Shown here: positions 22,311-34,538 of the stretch, one piece after another
Layout of the letters: the number at the start of each line of letters is the position of its first letter
How positions within the stretch are numbered: the stretch's first letter is position 1
NCBI GenBank assembly: GCA_022419385.1
Contig: JAJUBI010000002.1
Coordinates: 2,356,001-2,420,000, forward strand
Reading direction: 5' to 3'
DNA: 64,000 nt
From: Paraconiothyrium sp. Pb-2020
Lineage: Eukaryota > Ascomycota > Dothideomycetes > Pleosporales > Didymosphaeriaceae
Notes under the pieces: model-generated
Databases searched by the model: none
What the model was told of the DNA's origin: nothing
What the model saw: only the letters and a program-made list of their open reading frames with translations
Position numbers and translations under genes: made by a program

Positions 22311-24017
22311 TTAGAGCTCTAGGATCCATGCTGCGGACTCCTCTCCCTTTCTACGCTTGATCAGCACCTGCGGCTCCTTCACTGGCTTCATGACACTCAA
22401 TGGAATCCTCCCATCATCTTTTGCTGGCAACGTAAACGAATCGCCCGTTTCCAAAGCCACAATGTCCAGCATATGCACACAAAGAGCCACGAAGCCTAGA
22501 ATTTCGTTTTGTGCAAAATGTCGACCAGGGCAGATTACGCTGCCTCCACCAAAGCCTCGGTACGCTGCACTCGACACACCCTTGGGAAGCGCAGTCGCGG
22601 TTAGTTCGGTGGCAAATGAAGCTGACGAAAATTGCTCGTTGGTGGTCGTGGCGGACACAAAGCGTTCGGGATTGAATTGATTGGCATCAGAACCCCAAAC
22701 CGAGCCTAGTGCATGGATGACCCCAGATGCAATCTGCACCATGTCCCCTTTGCGCAAGAGATATGGACGGTGACCGGGCGCTGAGACCGTGTGCGTATGC
22801 ATAACAAGGCGGACTGAGGAGAGGTTCGCAATCGAGCGTATTGTTTCGCGGTACGTGGATACCAACAACGAACATTTCGCCTTCAATTGCGCTACGTTTA
22901 TGACTTTCTCTCTTGGACCACCTGGTGCGCTGCGCATGCACAACACTGCTTGGCTCGTTTCTTCACGGATCCTCGCCAGAAGTTCTGGTCGGGAGAATAT
23001 GTTTGCGAGCACCCAGAAAGTCGTAGGAACGACGTTACCAATGACGCCAAATAGCAGGATGAGTTCAGCATGCCCAGCCATCTTCGTCGTCAGTCCGTGC
23101 TTGAGGTTTATCTGAACGCGTTTTTGGATCATGGGCGATGCGGTGCGATAGTGTTCTTTGGCTACAAACTTTTCAAGCGCGGCGTTGATGGCTTTACGCG
23201 CGAGAAACGGTTTCCGCGCGGTGAGAGAGGGGAAGATATCCGCCATTACAGCGATCATCCCTTGTTCCCATGTCCAGAAGTCTTGCACTAAAGACGGATT
23301 CAAAGCAAAGGGATTCTGTGGCCCGTAAATGGTAAACGCGTTTCCGACAGTGAAGATCCGCTTCACAAAGTCCATCAGCGAAATCTCCACGCCGGTTGAT
23401 CCCGGAATGAATTCATTCAACAGCGTCGAAAATTGCTGCAGCTGTACCGTGCTCATCTCGTTCAGACTCGGCCCCGGACTCAACTCCCCCGCCACCATGC
23501 TTCCCGCTTCGTGCATCAGCCCCTCGTGCGGCCCATGTTCGCCGCTGATGTTCCACCGAATGATTTGCATGGTCGGCTCGTCTAGATCAACCAACCGCTT
23601 CGTGACTTCCAGGATCATTCCGTAAAAACTGGTGTTCTTGCTGGCTTTCTGGATCGTGCCTGCGAGGGCGGGATCGATCACAACGATGGTACGGCCGGTC
23701 AATGTGAGCAGGGTGAACATGGGATATTGGGTTGATGCGTTGACGCGGGCGAAGTAGGAGGCGCCGTGCCAGAACATGCCGAGGACGTGACCTAGAAAGG
23801 GAAGGTAGGGATGCGGGATCAGGGGAGGTTCGCCTGTGTTCTGGAGCGCGGCCAAGAGGGACTCGGTATCGAGGAGTAATGTTGTGATGCCATAGAAGAG
23901 GGAAAAACCGGGGCGTGATGCCGGTGAGAGGAACCATATAGATGTGACAAGTGCTACGAAGTGGATAGTCCATGGAACGTTGGCTGCGAACAGGCGTGAC
24001 AGGATTGACTGTGGCAT
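22311..24017 (-). CDS. cytochrome P450 monooxygenase
   Basis: Single exon, 568 aa, ATG at 24017. There is an N-terminal hydrophobic anchor (about 14-48) followed by the proline-rich hinge GEPPLIPHPYLPFLGH. The I-helix region is LILLFGVIGNVVPTTFW, the K-helix E-T-I-R at about residue 390, and the heme loop FGGGSVICPGRHFA with Cys at about 496. The I-helix carries GVIGN in place of the usual acidic-Thr pair, as in the CYP7/CYP8-like group (sterol 7-/12-alpha-hydroxylase or prostacyclin-synthase relatives), whose fungal members are often oxidative or isomerising. It is ER-anchored. It is divergent from the MFS gene at 24759, so the two may be co-regulated. The substrate is unknown. Confidence 0.93.
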   Translation of the reverse strand: MPQSILSRLFAANVPWTIHFVALVTSIWFLSPASRPGFSLFYGITTLLLDTESLLAALQNTGEPPLIPHPYLPFLGHVLGMFWHGASYFARVNASTQYPMFTLLTLTGRTIVVIDPALAGTIQKASKNTSFYGMILEVTKRLVDLDEPTMQIIRWNISGEHGPHEGLMHEAGSMVAGELSPGPSLNEMSTVQLQQFSTLLNEFIPGSTGVEISLMDFVKRIFTVGNAFTIYGPQNPFALNPSLVQDFWTWEQGMIAVMADIFPSLTARKPFLARKAINAALEKFVAKEHYRTASPMIQKRVQINLKHGLTTKMAGHAELILLFGVIGNVVPTTFWVLANIFSRPELLARIREETSQAVLCMRSAPGGPREKVINVAQLKAKCSLLVSTYRETIRSIANLSSVRLVMHTHTVSAPGHRPYLLRKGDMVQIASGVIHALGSVWGSDANQFNPERFVSATTTNEQFSSASFATELTATALPKGVSSAAYRGFGGGSVICPGRHFAQNEILGFVALCVHMLDIVALETGDSFTLPAKDDGRIPLSVMKPVKEPQVLIKRRKGEESAAWILEL

Positions 24018-24758
24018 TTTGAGATGTCCGAGTATAACCGTGATATGTCTTTTGCTCTGTAGGCGAGATGTTTTGGCCGATAGATATATGTTGAGTGTGC
24101 AGGTGCGAGGTGTTCACGAGAAGTGGGGTTGTAGGATCCCTGACTGGGACTTGGGTCAAATTAGCCGACCAGAGGTCTGTTGGGGAATCGGAGGGTATAT
24201 CTCTCGAGAAGGCGAGATTCTGAGAATTGCACCCCTGGGTTGCGAGTTGCGAAAACTTCACCATGTCACGTCATGAGGTGGTAAGATACCTTGGTCAATG
24301 ACCCTTGTCACAGGCGTTGATTGTACAGCTCGATATGCTATGGTGTACCCAAAAGACACACATCCGTTACGTCAATCCGGTATAGTAGAAGTAGTTCTGA
24401 GAGGAAGATATATTTTCCAAGCTTGAGTATACCTAGTGGATACACGCGTGTAACCTTCCGAATGAGCGCACGTGACTGGATCGTGTTTCATATTCGTTCT
24501 TTGGCGCATCGTACTCGCAGTGGCTTTGACGTGTGGTCACAGAAATGTACGCCTGTCTTCAAGTGTTTTCTGAGTGAATTTCAGAGCTGACATGCAGTTG
24601 ATTGATTTCGGCATTTTGAGCCCTCCGTGCTATTAGTGCTTGATCAAAGGGCGCGCGCTAACCCGTGCAAACGCTTGGTGCATCCTTTCAAGATATACAA
24701 GACGCAATGCACGCGTCTCATCAAACAGCTAGCAGAACTGCAGTTGTCCTTTCTTAGG
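24018..24758. promoter_or_regulatory. divergent promoter region, P450 / MFS transporter
   Basis: 741 bp between the start codons of the P450 and the monocarboxylate-type transporter. The AT content is higher just upstream of the transporter. Shared regulation of a modifying enzyme and a carrier is an inference from arrangement only. Confidence 0.4.
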
Positions 24759-26123
24759 ATGTCCTCCACGTTGACCGAAGAGCGCATTGAGCTCACTGAG
24801 CTTGCAAGTACAGAAAGAGTCTCGCTCACCGCACGGCGAACGGACACCATTCGAAACCCAGATGAAGTTCCAGAAGATGCAGCAAATATCACCACCGCGA
24901 TCCCTGATGGCGGCCACGGCTGGGTCGTCATATTCTGTTGCTCTGTCACTGCATTCTGGAGCAACGGGGTCATTAACTGTTGGGGTGTACTCCAAGCGGC
25001 GCTCCTCGATTCGTCCCTACGCTCCGTTCCCACGGCCACAGTCTCCTGGGTCGGCTCTTTAGGCCTTGCACTCAGCGCTTTCCTTGGAATCTTTGTGGTA
25101 CAGCTCATGCGCTGGGCCGGGAGTCGACGCACTTCAATGGCTGGCGTTTGTTTGATGGGTGCAAGCCTGATCAGCAGCGGTTTCTGTACTGGAGAAGTTC
25201 GAGCGCTCTTCGGTACGATGGGCATCCTCGCAGGTCTTGGGATGAGCATGGTGTATACAGTGTCAAATGGCTTGCCAGTGCAGTACTTTTCCGGACACCT
25301 AGGGCTCGCCAATGGCATCGTCAAGCTGGGTGGTGGTATTGGCGGTTGTGTCCTCGCCATTGCAATCGAAGCAATGTACCGTCGGGTAGGCATCGCGTGG
25401 ACGTTCCGAATCCAAGGCCTCGTGACCCTTGCGACCGGCCTTCCAGCGGCATGGATGCAGAAAGATCGAGTCCGAATGCGCAGTGTTCCGCTGGTCGACA
25501 TTTCAATGTTTCGATCTATTCCATTCGTGACCGTCTTTCTCGCGGGCGCGATTGGATCTTTCTCACTTTTTGTCCCGCCTTACTTCCTACCGTTGTTTGC
25601 TCAGAGCATCAACTTAACCCCGAGCACCGGTGCGGGCTTGGTCGCTGCATTCAACTTATGCAATGCTGTGGGGAGGTTCGCCGCAGGGCCCCTGTGCGAT
25701 AAGATTGGGCCCGTCAACATGTTCCTTATAACTATGATTGTCAATGGAACGAGCATGTTGGCTATATGGCCAGTCTCTGATTCACTTGGCCCCCTTGCTG
25801 TCTTCGCCGCTCTCAATGGTGCAGCGAATGGCTCATTCTTCACAACTTTACCAACTGTTGTTGCGAGCATGTTTGGTCCAGGTCGAGCTGCCGTGGCAAT
25901 GTCTATGGCTGTCGCTGGGTGGAGTGGAGGCTATCTAATGGGCTCACCCACTGCTGGTTATCTTCTACAGGCTGCAGGCGGTAAACAACAGGGCGGTCAA
26001 GGCTTGGGCATCGAAGTGTATCGACCTGCCATCTTCTATGCTGGCGGAGTGGCGATCGCTTCGTCGCTATTCGTGTTGTTGGCGAGGTTCAAAATGGCGA
26101 AGAAGTTGGTTGAAAGAGTTTGA
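24759..26123 (+). CDS. monocarboxylate-type MFS transporter
   Basis: Single exon, 454 aa from MSSTLTEERIEL at 24759; the frame is open upstream without an ATG. The cytosolic N-terminus ends at the DGGHGWVVIF block that opens helix 1 in fungal MCT-type (SLC16-like, Mch) transporters. About twelve helices follow with a central loop near residues 215-240. Family-typical features are G-L-G-M-S-M-V-Y in helix 4, G-L-A-N-G-I-V-K-L-G-G-G-I-G-G, and N-A-V-G-R-F-A-A-G-P in the second half. It likely moves a carboxylate or small organic molecule across the plasma membrane. Its position beside a P450 suggests import of a substrate or export of a product. Confidence 0.92.
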   Translation: MSSTLTEERIELTELASTERVSLTARRTDTIRNPDEVPEDAANITTAIPDGGHGWVVIFCCSVTAFWSNGVINCWGVLQAALLDSSLRSVPTATVSWVGSLGLALSAFLGIFVVQLMRWAGSRRTSMAGVCLMGASLISSGFCTGEVRALFGTMGILAGLGMSMVYTVSNGLPVQYFSGHLGLANGIVKLGGGIGGCVLAIAIEAMYRRVGIAWTFRIQGLVTLATGLPAAWMQKDRVRMRSVPLVDISMFRSIPFVTVFLAGAIGSFSLFVPPYFLPLFAQSINLTPSTGAGLVAAFNLCNAVGRFAAGPLCDKIGPVNMFLITMIVNGTSMLAIWPVSDSLGPLAVFAALNGAANGSFFTTLPTVVASMFGPGRAAVAMSMAVAGWSGGYLMGSPTAGYLLQAAGGKQQGGQGLGIEVYRPAIFYAGGVAIASSLFVLLARFKMAKKLVERV

Positions 26124-27874
26124 GCGAATGATAGAGGAGTCGTCGTGAAGCTCTCGCAAATCATGAACATTGATCTAGCCAGGCAGGCTAAAATCGACAG
26201 ACGAACTCAATAATTATGAGGCGTGGTAAGCTTTATCACAGATGTATGGTATGGAAGAGTGTCAGGAGAATATTTGTCATGCGTGCTCGCGTGCATAGTT
26301 AAGACAGAATCCTTTCGTCAACACTTTCAGCGGCACACTCATGTTGCTGCAGTCATATACTTATATTGGCATACGAGGTTCCGTTTCTACTGTTCACCAT
26401 ACTTGCCTCTCTATTTCATCATTCGACAGAAGTCCTGCTGGTTGAGATCCCTCGCAAGCTGTTGCCTCTGTAGACCAGCACATCAAGGCTGGTGATCGCG
26501 GATGTATACGTAGACTTCCTGCCATCATACTACGTTCCAACACATGCACAAAGAGGGGATGTCAACGCATAATTGTATTCCTGTTTACATTCTACACCAT
26601 TGATGCAGCAATTTTGGGAGTGAGTCTTAAAAACCGATCATTTCGTAATATCATTCGATCGCTGCTACTGGAGGTTTCCAATCATCCTCACGAAAGTACC
26701 GCCCACTATCTGCTTTCTGTGGCTAACGGTAACTGGGGTAACATAGGAATAGTACGTTGCGAAGCTTCCTAGAAATTCTTTTGACCTTCGTCCAGCTTCC
26801 ATAACTTTTCAGATTGTCCTTCACAATCTCGTTTGAGGCAGTAACCGCTTGGGTCTAGCTCTGTGGTGTATAACTACTGCATAGGTTCGTTGCTTTTGTA
26901 TGTAAGAGGTGGGACGGCAGTTGTACCTGTATTTAAGGCGTATTGAGAGCTGTATTCGGCGATGCTCTTAGATGTTTCTTCTAGTCATTGTTGTCTGCAA
27001 CGGTGGACCTCTGGAAGCTACGCACCTACCCCTACGTCAGCCTCCTGATCTTCCTCTTCCCTTATATAAAGTACTATACGCTATGCGAAGCTGAGAGCCT
27101 GGCTCGACTTCTGCTTGTAGGCTACACCCCTGATGTTCCCAACGTCTGATTTTAGGCTGTTACGTACCATATGGCATGACTGCGTGTGCTGCACTTCGCT
27201 GGCGTGCTGCAGGCTGCGCTATGTGGTCTAGATATTCCAAGGTGCTGGGATACAGATAGGCTTTCGTCCGCGATAGGGATGGGTTCACGATAGACAGTCA
27301 CCTATTGACCAGCTCTTTGTAGATGCGGAAAGAGAGAGCAAAGCGAGCTAGTTGTTGAACGAGAAGATTGCACCACACAACATCCATCATTTTTCAAGGG
27401 GCAAGCAGATAGTAGCAATCAAAAGACTAATACCATCTTAAAACAGGCGTGGTGTCTCTGATTGTAGGAGTTGATATTGGCGGACAGGAAGCGGTAGAGG
27501 CGTATATGCCTGTCAACCAGGGTCTGAAAGCCATTTGGGGACGATGAGAGAAGTTTGAAGAAGACATTAGAGGAAACCTAGAGGCAGCTTGGGATCATGG
27601 TTAAAGTAGATGCGAGATTGAAACCATAGGAGCGATATGGAATACCGGAAGGAAGGGGATAGATTCTGGGGCCGGGTGCTGGCTTCATCGAATCCTCGTG
27701 GGAGGTTATGCGGACTTGAACGTGTTGAGCTCGATATCTCCTGGTCTTGGGCGTAAAAAAAAAGAATAAAGGACAGACGAATCACTTGAACGAGCATTAG
27801 GTGCATGCATCTTTCGTAATCGTTGTCATTTGCAAATAAGTTCGCAATTCTTCATCCTCTCAACTCTGCATGAA
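26124..27874. other. intergenic, no gene seen
   Basis: 1.75 kb between two convergent transporter genes. Only short frames without motifs; nothing RNA-like, repeated or mobile was recognised on reading both strands. Confidence 0.45.
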
Positions 27875-29524
27875 CTACAACACCATCTTAAACGTCGGGT
27901 CTCTGTCATCGCCCTTATCTTCCCAGGCTGCGTTTTTGCCGTTCGCCTTGTCTCGGTTCAGCTTCCACACCCATACCGTGTTCGCAGCGATTCTAAGTCT
28001 CCTTAGCTTGTACATTCTTTCAGTACTTTGGAAAACTTACAGGACCCATGCTGCGCAAAGTAGGCCTAGCATGATGGTGTGGCTCTTATGGAAGTGGGGT
28101 GCTTCCTTCTTCTGATACACAAAACTTGCAACGAAACCTCCAGCGTTTGCAATCATTAGTTGTAGCGCCGACGTCGTTGCACGCTTGTAGTGTCCGGCCG
28201 AGTTGTTGCTATTCCATGAAAGGATACACGGCACAGATGCGTACATTCCCGTAGCCATCATGAACGTCATTCCGTATTGGACATGTGGATTGGTAGTCTG
28301 CGAGATGACACCGTACCCAATGATGGCAATGGGTAAGGAGCAGAGCATGACAGGCCCACGCAGTGCAAGCTTGTCGGAGAGGATAGCGACGAACACTGTG
28401 AAGACCGCTGCAACTGCATATGGAATGACAGTCCAGAGCTGTGCTTCATTCGGGTCGCTGGCGAATTTCAAGTTGTTAATGATTGTAGGCAAGAAAAGAC
28501 CGAACGAGTATAAGCCGCAGAGAATGGAGAAATAGGCAAGTGCAGAAAGCCAAACTTGCAAATTGAAGACGCCGCGTTTGACCTCTTCCCAGGAAAATGG
28601 TTCATGTGCGCTGTTTTCCTCATCCAAGCGCCGGCGAGCATGTTCTTTCTGTTCGGCATCTAGAAAGCGTGCGGCCTCGATGGAGTTTGGAAGGCCAAAG
28701 TAGCTGAAGGCTCCGATAAATACTGTGAGTAAACCCTCGATGATAAATATCCAGCGCCAACCGGCCAGGCCGCCCCTGTGACCAATGGCGTTCAGACCGC
28801 GAGCAAGCAGCCCGCCAAAAGCACCGGAAAGAGAAGCAGCGGTATAGAAGATGCCGATGCGGAGAGCAAGCTCGGTCCGCCGGTAGAAGTGCGAGAGATA
28901 GAGGACCTGTGTTTGTTTGAGGACATTGTGGCATATAAGATTGTAGAAAGAAGAGACATACCATGCCTGGGAGGAGGCCTCCTTCAGCGATACCGAGCAA
29001 CGCTCGAACAGCAACAAAGGACCCAAAGCCCTTCACGAAGCCAAGACACATAGTCAGAGTTCCCCAGAGAGCAGTCAACAGAGGCAGCCAGATGCGGGGC
29101 GACATCTTCTTCAAGACCAGGTTACTCGGTAGCTCACTGGTTGTGATGTCAGCCTCGGCTCAGCCATCAACACACCGGGCCCGCCTACCTCGCAATGTAC
29201 GTCGCATAGAATGCGCACAAGCCGATGGCGTACTCATGATCAGTCATATGCGTATCGGCTTGCAGCCCAAGAATCTTCGCGTTGCCCACGTTGGTACGAT
29301 CGATGAAGGAGCAGAGGAACAACAAGGCCAGGACGGGCAGTATCCTTCGTCTGTCAGTGTCGACTGCGATTTGATGATAGACCAGCATCGTACCTGACGT
29401 CCATCTTCCACAGCACCTGTCGTGTCAAGTGCGGTGCGTGTCCGAGACCACCCGCCATCTCATCCTCCAGTGTCGCGTTCCTTTCCGTCTTTTCGTCGCG
29501 CATCTTGTCCGGCGCAAAGGTCAT
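27875..29524 (-). CDS. MFS transporter, Dal5/anion:cation symporter family
   Basis: Five exons: 29394-29524, 29189-29350, 28962-29136, 28041-28906 and 27875-27992. The introns are 43, 52, 55 and 48 bp, and the phases close to 483 aa. The start is MTFAPDKMRDEKTE. Diagnostic blocks are F-I-D-R-T-N-V-G-N-A-K (end of helix 1), Y-I-A-S-E-L-P-S-N-L formed across intron 2, the motif G-I-A-E-G-G-L-L-P-G-M before intron 3, and L-Y-L-S-H-F-Y-R-R-T-E after it. The last exon gives the cytosolic tail ending TFKMVL. The family takes up allantoate, nicotinate, pantothenate or other organic anions. The specific substrate is not readable from the sequence. Confidence 0.93.
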
Positions 29525-30039
29525 GGCGGCTCCTGATTTTTGGTCCAACAATCTTCAGCTCTGTCGTTGTAGAGTCGAAGATGACAAGCGAGGAGGAGGT
29601 ACAACGTCAGTAGCCATTGGGGCGGCGTTTAATATAAGCAGGCTAGAGCTTGACCGCGAACGGGGGCACAAAGCGCCAGGATTACGGATACTTCCCCGTG
29701 GGGACTCGGGAGCACAGAGCACCTGGGCAAGGCCTCCGACCCGTGACCCGGGAGTGGAGTCGAAGCGGGGATCATCAAAACCTGACCTGGGCCCGAAGCC
29801 TCGAATATGTAGACAGCGCGTCACCCACCCCGCTAGATGCCATACCACAGTACGAAGCAAGCTCACCGAAGCTTCCTGGCGCGCGGCGCCGCTTGCTGGG
29901 GACGGGACGGCTTGGTCGCCAATGTCTGGGCGCATTGCTCATCACCCTAAGGGCACATCAGGCGCCGCTTATCGAGATTCAGATTTCTGGCATGCCTCTA
30001 TATGCAAAGTGCATCGCTGTACAAATCAACGCATCGCTT
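29525..30039. other. Dal5-like transporter upstream region
   Basis: 0.5 kb of GC-rich DNA upstream of the transporter and downstream of SCOT. Open frames on the plus strand are shadows. A stretch at 29740-29830 resembles tRNA boxes but does not fold (see rejected items). Confidence 0.45.
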
Positions 30040-31726
30040 TCACCACTCTTCCATGTTCTTCAACCCTTTGGCAACGGTAAACTTCGCGTCCGTCTTGCTC
30101 TTCACATCCTCCACAGTCACCCCGTCCGCCACCTCGGTCAACGTCAATCCGCCCCTCTTCCTGTCCACTTCAAACACGCACATATCTGTGATAATGGTGC
30201 TGACGCATTTTGCGCCTGTAAGCGGCAGCTTGCATTCTTGCACAATCTTGCTGCTACCGTCTTTCGCCACATGCTCGGTAGCCACAACGACCTTTGTAGC
30301 TTCGGGGTTGCCAACAAGGTCCATAGCACCACCCATGCCCTTGAAAACCTTGCCAGGAATCATGTAGTTTGCTAGATCTCCCCATGTGCTGACCTGGAGC
30401 GCGCCGAGGATGGACACATCGACGTGACCCCCGCGAATCATGCCAAATGATTCCGCGCTGTCGAATGTGGAGGCCCCGGGAAGTAACGTGACCGTCTGCT
30501 TGCCAGCGTTGATGATGTCGGGATCAACTTCTTCCTCTGTAGGGTGTGGACCCATGCCCAGTATACCGTTCTCGCTTTGCAGCCATACTTTTGTGCCCTC
30601 GGGCACAAAAGTCGCGGCCATTGTAGGGATTCCGACACCCAAGTTGACATAGTAACCATGCTTGAGCTCCTTCGCCGCTCGCCGCGCGATGCGGTCTCGG
30701 CGTATAGCATCTTCGCTCTGGTTTGACGGTTTGCCATCGGCTTTTGGATCGCGGAGCTTTTTGATCTCGATATTCTTCGCTGCAGTGGCTGGGACAATCC
30801 GGTTGACGAAAATGCCAGGTAAGTGGATGTCATTCGGGCTTAATGATCCGACCGAAACAATTTCCTCTGCTTCGACGATGGTCAAGCGAGCGGCTTTCGC
30901 CATGATGGGCCCGAAGGCTTTGGTGGTATATCTATAGTCCTTAGCAAGCAACATGTTACTTTACTGTCGTTCTGTACCTGAAAACACAGTTTCCCTGCTC
31001 GTCGGCTTTCCATGCCCTCAATATTGCAACATCACCGGGCAATGCAGTCTCCATCAAGTACTTGCGGCCGTCGAACTCACGAACCTCGCGCGGCGTACCA
31101 TATCCGATAACATTGCCTTCGCTATCATGCTGCGCCGGTATCTTTCCATCCTGTAGCAATGTATTGACAGCGGTCGGGGTATAGAAAGCTGGGATGCCTG
31201 CACCCGCTGCTCGTATCCGCTCGGCCAAGGTACCTTGAGGGCACAGCTCAATTGTGATGCCACCAGAAAGATATTGCTTCTCCAATGCTTTATTGTTTCC
31301 TAAAAAGCTTATGATGAGCTTGTTGACTTGCCCCGACTTCGTAATCAAAGCCAGTCCACCGACGTCTTCGATGCCGGCATTATTTGATACGGCGGTCAAC
31401 GAATGTAACGACTTGGCGCCGCGCTTTTGGATGGCGTGAATCAAGGTGTCCGCGACACCACATAATCCAAAACCTGCGCTAAGTACAGTCGACCCTGACT
31501 GGATGTCTGCGACAGCTTCGTCGGCGGAGTTGAAAAGTTTCGAACGAGAGCGATCGATTGTAGGTTCCCTACGCTCCCGCGACGCTGGGACAGTCTTGAA
31601 TCTCTTTTGAGACGCAAATCTCCATTCGCTATCTACATATCGCGCGGCACGCAGTTGTACGGGTATACGTCGATTTGCGCATATACGTGAGGGAAGGGTG
31701 AAAAGTAACCGAGAAGAAGCGTCCAT
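30040..31726 (-). CDS. succinyl-CoA:3-ketoacid CoA transferase (SCOT), mitochondrial
   Basis: Exons 30978-31726 and 30040-30931; intron 30932-30977 (46 bp) in phase 2 gives 546 aa. The N-terminus MDASSRLLFTLPSRICANRR is Arg-rich without acids, a mitochondrial presequence. The A domain has S-A-G-F-G-L-C-G (CoA-transferase motif 1), S-N-N-A-G, and G-T-L-A-E-R-I-R-A-A-G. The B domain has G-Y-Y-V-N-L-G-V-G-I-P and the catalytic Glu in S-E-N-G (E370), which forms the CoA thioester. SCOT moves CoA from succinyl-CoA to acetoacetate, and related fungal enzymes also handle acetate or propionate detoxification. Length and the fused A-B layout match the eukaryotic enzyme. Confidence 0.95.
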
Positions 31727-32262
31727 TGTGAGTCCGAAACGAGGATACCTGTTTGATTGCGTGCGAGACAATATTATTACAGCGGGAATAATGTCGGAAC
31801 TGACCGGTATCGCACAGCTGTTGTCGCGGACATTGAAGAGAGGATAGCGCAGTGGAACGCGGCAGAGGATGGGAGACTGATGACGCGCGCAAAGGTGGGC
31901 TCAGCGACGGAGCCAGAAATGACTCCGGGTGGGGCCGCGCGGTAATCTTGCCGCGGTTACTGCTCGACGCGAATGCGAAAGCACTGTGTGACTTCGAATT
32001 AGTGAGAGTGTATTTCGAGATTCTCTGGGGCATCCGGCTCTTGCAGAGTACTCAATGAGTGAATAAACGTTAGCACTGGCATTGACTTTGTACTCAACGA
32101 ACATATGCGAATGTTCAGGAATGCCGAGGCCTTGTGCCATTCTGGAAGAAGCCTTGATCAACAATACTGTGATGGCTTTTCTGTTGTCGGGAAGGGCAAC
32201 TATTGTACAGAGTCGGGGACGCTACAAGATCGGTGAACCTATCTGGCCCGTATGAGCGGCTC
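31727..32262. other. SCOT upstream region
   Basis: 0.54 kb between SCOT and the 3' end of the transcription factor gene. No coding signal. Confidence 0.5.
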
Positions 32263-34538
32263 TTAGAATCCTGGGTCCATAGGATTGATCCAATCCATCC
32301 ACATGAAAGAGTTTGGATCCTGCATCGGTATATCCAGCAGTGAAGAATTGAAATCGCCCACATTCATCACCGTCTCGATGATCTCATTACCGGACATGGC
32401 GGAAAACTGGAGTGGCTCCGCCCACTGATTAGGAAGCTGATACTGAGGTTGAGTAGCAGACTGTAGCAGGTCAGCGGCCGGTGCGAACAGCGAGTTAGCC
32501 GGAGCTTGAGGCTGGGATACATAGTTGAACGATGCTGGCGGTGGTGCAGGTGGAGGTAGTTCTGGTGCTCGCTTGATCAGCTCACGTAGACTCTTCCCGT
32601 ATATCACCGAAGCCCCGTTCCTATGACTCGGTGTGCTTCCGATGCGTTCTAGTACAGTAGCTGTCTCTTCAATTAGATTCCGAACGCTCGGTGCTAGGTT
32701 GTAGCTTCCGTATGGGGATGGCGCGCTCAGTGTAAGCGCAACGCAAGCGGCGAAGCAAATCATCGTTACTGTATTGTTTGGCATCGACTTCAATCGCACC
32801 TCGCCTTGTATTGCCACACGCATGACATTCAAGGCCGCTGACAAGGTGGAACCACGAAGCAGTCGTTTGACCTCTAGTGGTGCAGTAGGATGATTGATAA
32901 CGTGGCTATACGCCGACAGTCGCGTATGCGGGAGAAGTATCTCAACATATGGTGGGAGGATCTTCTGCTCTCCTTCGCCGATAGTGTGGGTCCATTTCGC
33001 GATCCATGTGTTAAAGAAACCTTCGATGGTCGATTCAATGTCTTCTGCAACCTTTGATCCAACGTCGCCAGATTGGTAAGAGTCGCACTTGGAGCGAACA
33101 GATCTAAAGAGGTCGTCAAGATCGCGTCTCAGCACTGCCATAGACACTAGTGGCCCATCTTGCGGATCCGGGGTCATGTCGATGTGCCAGATGTCGCAAT
33201 AGGTAATTAATGGAGTGACAGTAGCACAAAAGGCACGGCCACGGGCCAAGCCTATGCCACGATCTAATACGAAAAGCGCTATCCAAGCCCGCTCGCGTCT
33301 TCGAAGCATCTGCTTGCCAAAGTCTGACGTTATCTCAACATCTTCGAAGCCATCCATCGTCAAAGCTTTCCTCGCGTCGAGGCAATGTCCTTTTGGGACT
33401 CGTTTGAGTATATCTTGATCGAAACATGACGATGGCACGATGATCTTGTTGAGTGACAGATCTAAAGCAATGCTCAGCGCTGTGGACATGTATAATCCAG
33501 TATCGTCGTCGCCGGCATTGAGTCCGGGATGCATCCAAGGCACGTTTACCATGAACGCTATAACGATTTCCACTGAACGAAGTCTCCGCGCAATCACCTG
33601 TTCAGCCATAAACTTTCTATGCACCAGCAGGCGTTTGCACATGGCAGCGGCCGACGGTAAGAATAAGGAAGATGCAGCTAACAGTGATGTAAGGAGGAAT
33701 GCTGACTGTCGCCGGCAGAACGCCAGTGTATGAGTTGCCTTGTCTGTACCCCAGCGGGTGTGGGCCAGCTTTTCGTGATAACTGGACCAACGTCAGCCAC
33801 TCACAGACTTTCGATGCTTAAAGCGCCAACTGTGCTTGATTTGCAGCGTGTTGGCGGATATACTGAACAAGACTTACAAGGACAGAAGCAGCTCGGCTTC
33901 TTCTTCAGTCACTAACCCCAGATCAATCGGATCATAATTGGGCCCACGATCTAGACTTGCTTTGATCGGTAGAAAAAATCGGTGGACGTCGGACTGCTGG
34001 TCCGCATCGCTGCCCAAATGTGAGGTAGATGGTGTGAAAGGGTGGTCGCTGGATTGTGGCGATGTCAAGCGCAGATCTGAGGCGCGCGCAAGTAGTTGGA
34101 GAGGATTTTCGGCATCATCCAAAGCTTGCTGATCGTCACTCACGTGCGCAACCCCCTCTGAAGGTGCAGGTACGCTGCTTGAAGGGCTGCTGTTCGATGA
34201 AGCCCGACTACCGCGTGCTTCGAGGAGGAGTTGCTGCAGTTGTTCCACGGTGGTTTCGCTTGAGCTCGGGTCTGATCTGGACTTTTTGATCGCTTCTTCA
34301 ATTTGGTGGAGCGCCTTTTCGAGCCCAGTCCGCTTGCTGGAAGATGTCAGGAATAGTGATGGAGATTATTTTCGACTTACTTCCTGACTCCTTTTTGCCG
34401 TCCAATATGGAAACCCCCTGGAATCACGCATTCGGTCCCTGAATGAAGGCATTTTTCGCAAGCATCGGCTCCAGGGCCTCTTTTGCACCTGATCTTGCTC
34501 CTTCGACAGGCCATGCAGGCAGCCTGCTTACTCGCCAT
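32263..34538 (-). CDS. Zn2Cys6 transcription factor
   Basis: Exons 34381-34538, 33878-34336 and 32263-33781; introns 44 and 96 bp, closing to 711 aa. The ATG at 34538 is the first in frame. The DNA-binding cluster has Cys 8, 11, 18, 27, 30 and 37 (C-x2-C-x6-C-x8-C-x2-C-x6-C) with the basic residues RRSKIRCKR. A linker and a short coiled coil follow (LEKALHQIEEAI), then a Ser/Pro-rich region. Intron 2 is followed by the fungal-specific middle-homology start F-Y-H-E-K-L-A-H-T-R-W-G-T-D and the transcription-factor domain. The C-terminus is Pro/Gln/Asn-rich, suiting activation. It could be a regulator of the 22-31 kb enzymes and carriers, but that rests only on proximity. Confidence 0.93.

Noticed and set aside
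29740..29830. tRNA-like A-box and B-box strings on the minus strand
   Set aside because: The T-arm stem does not pair around TTCGACT and no acceptor stem can be formed at tRNA distance.
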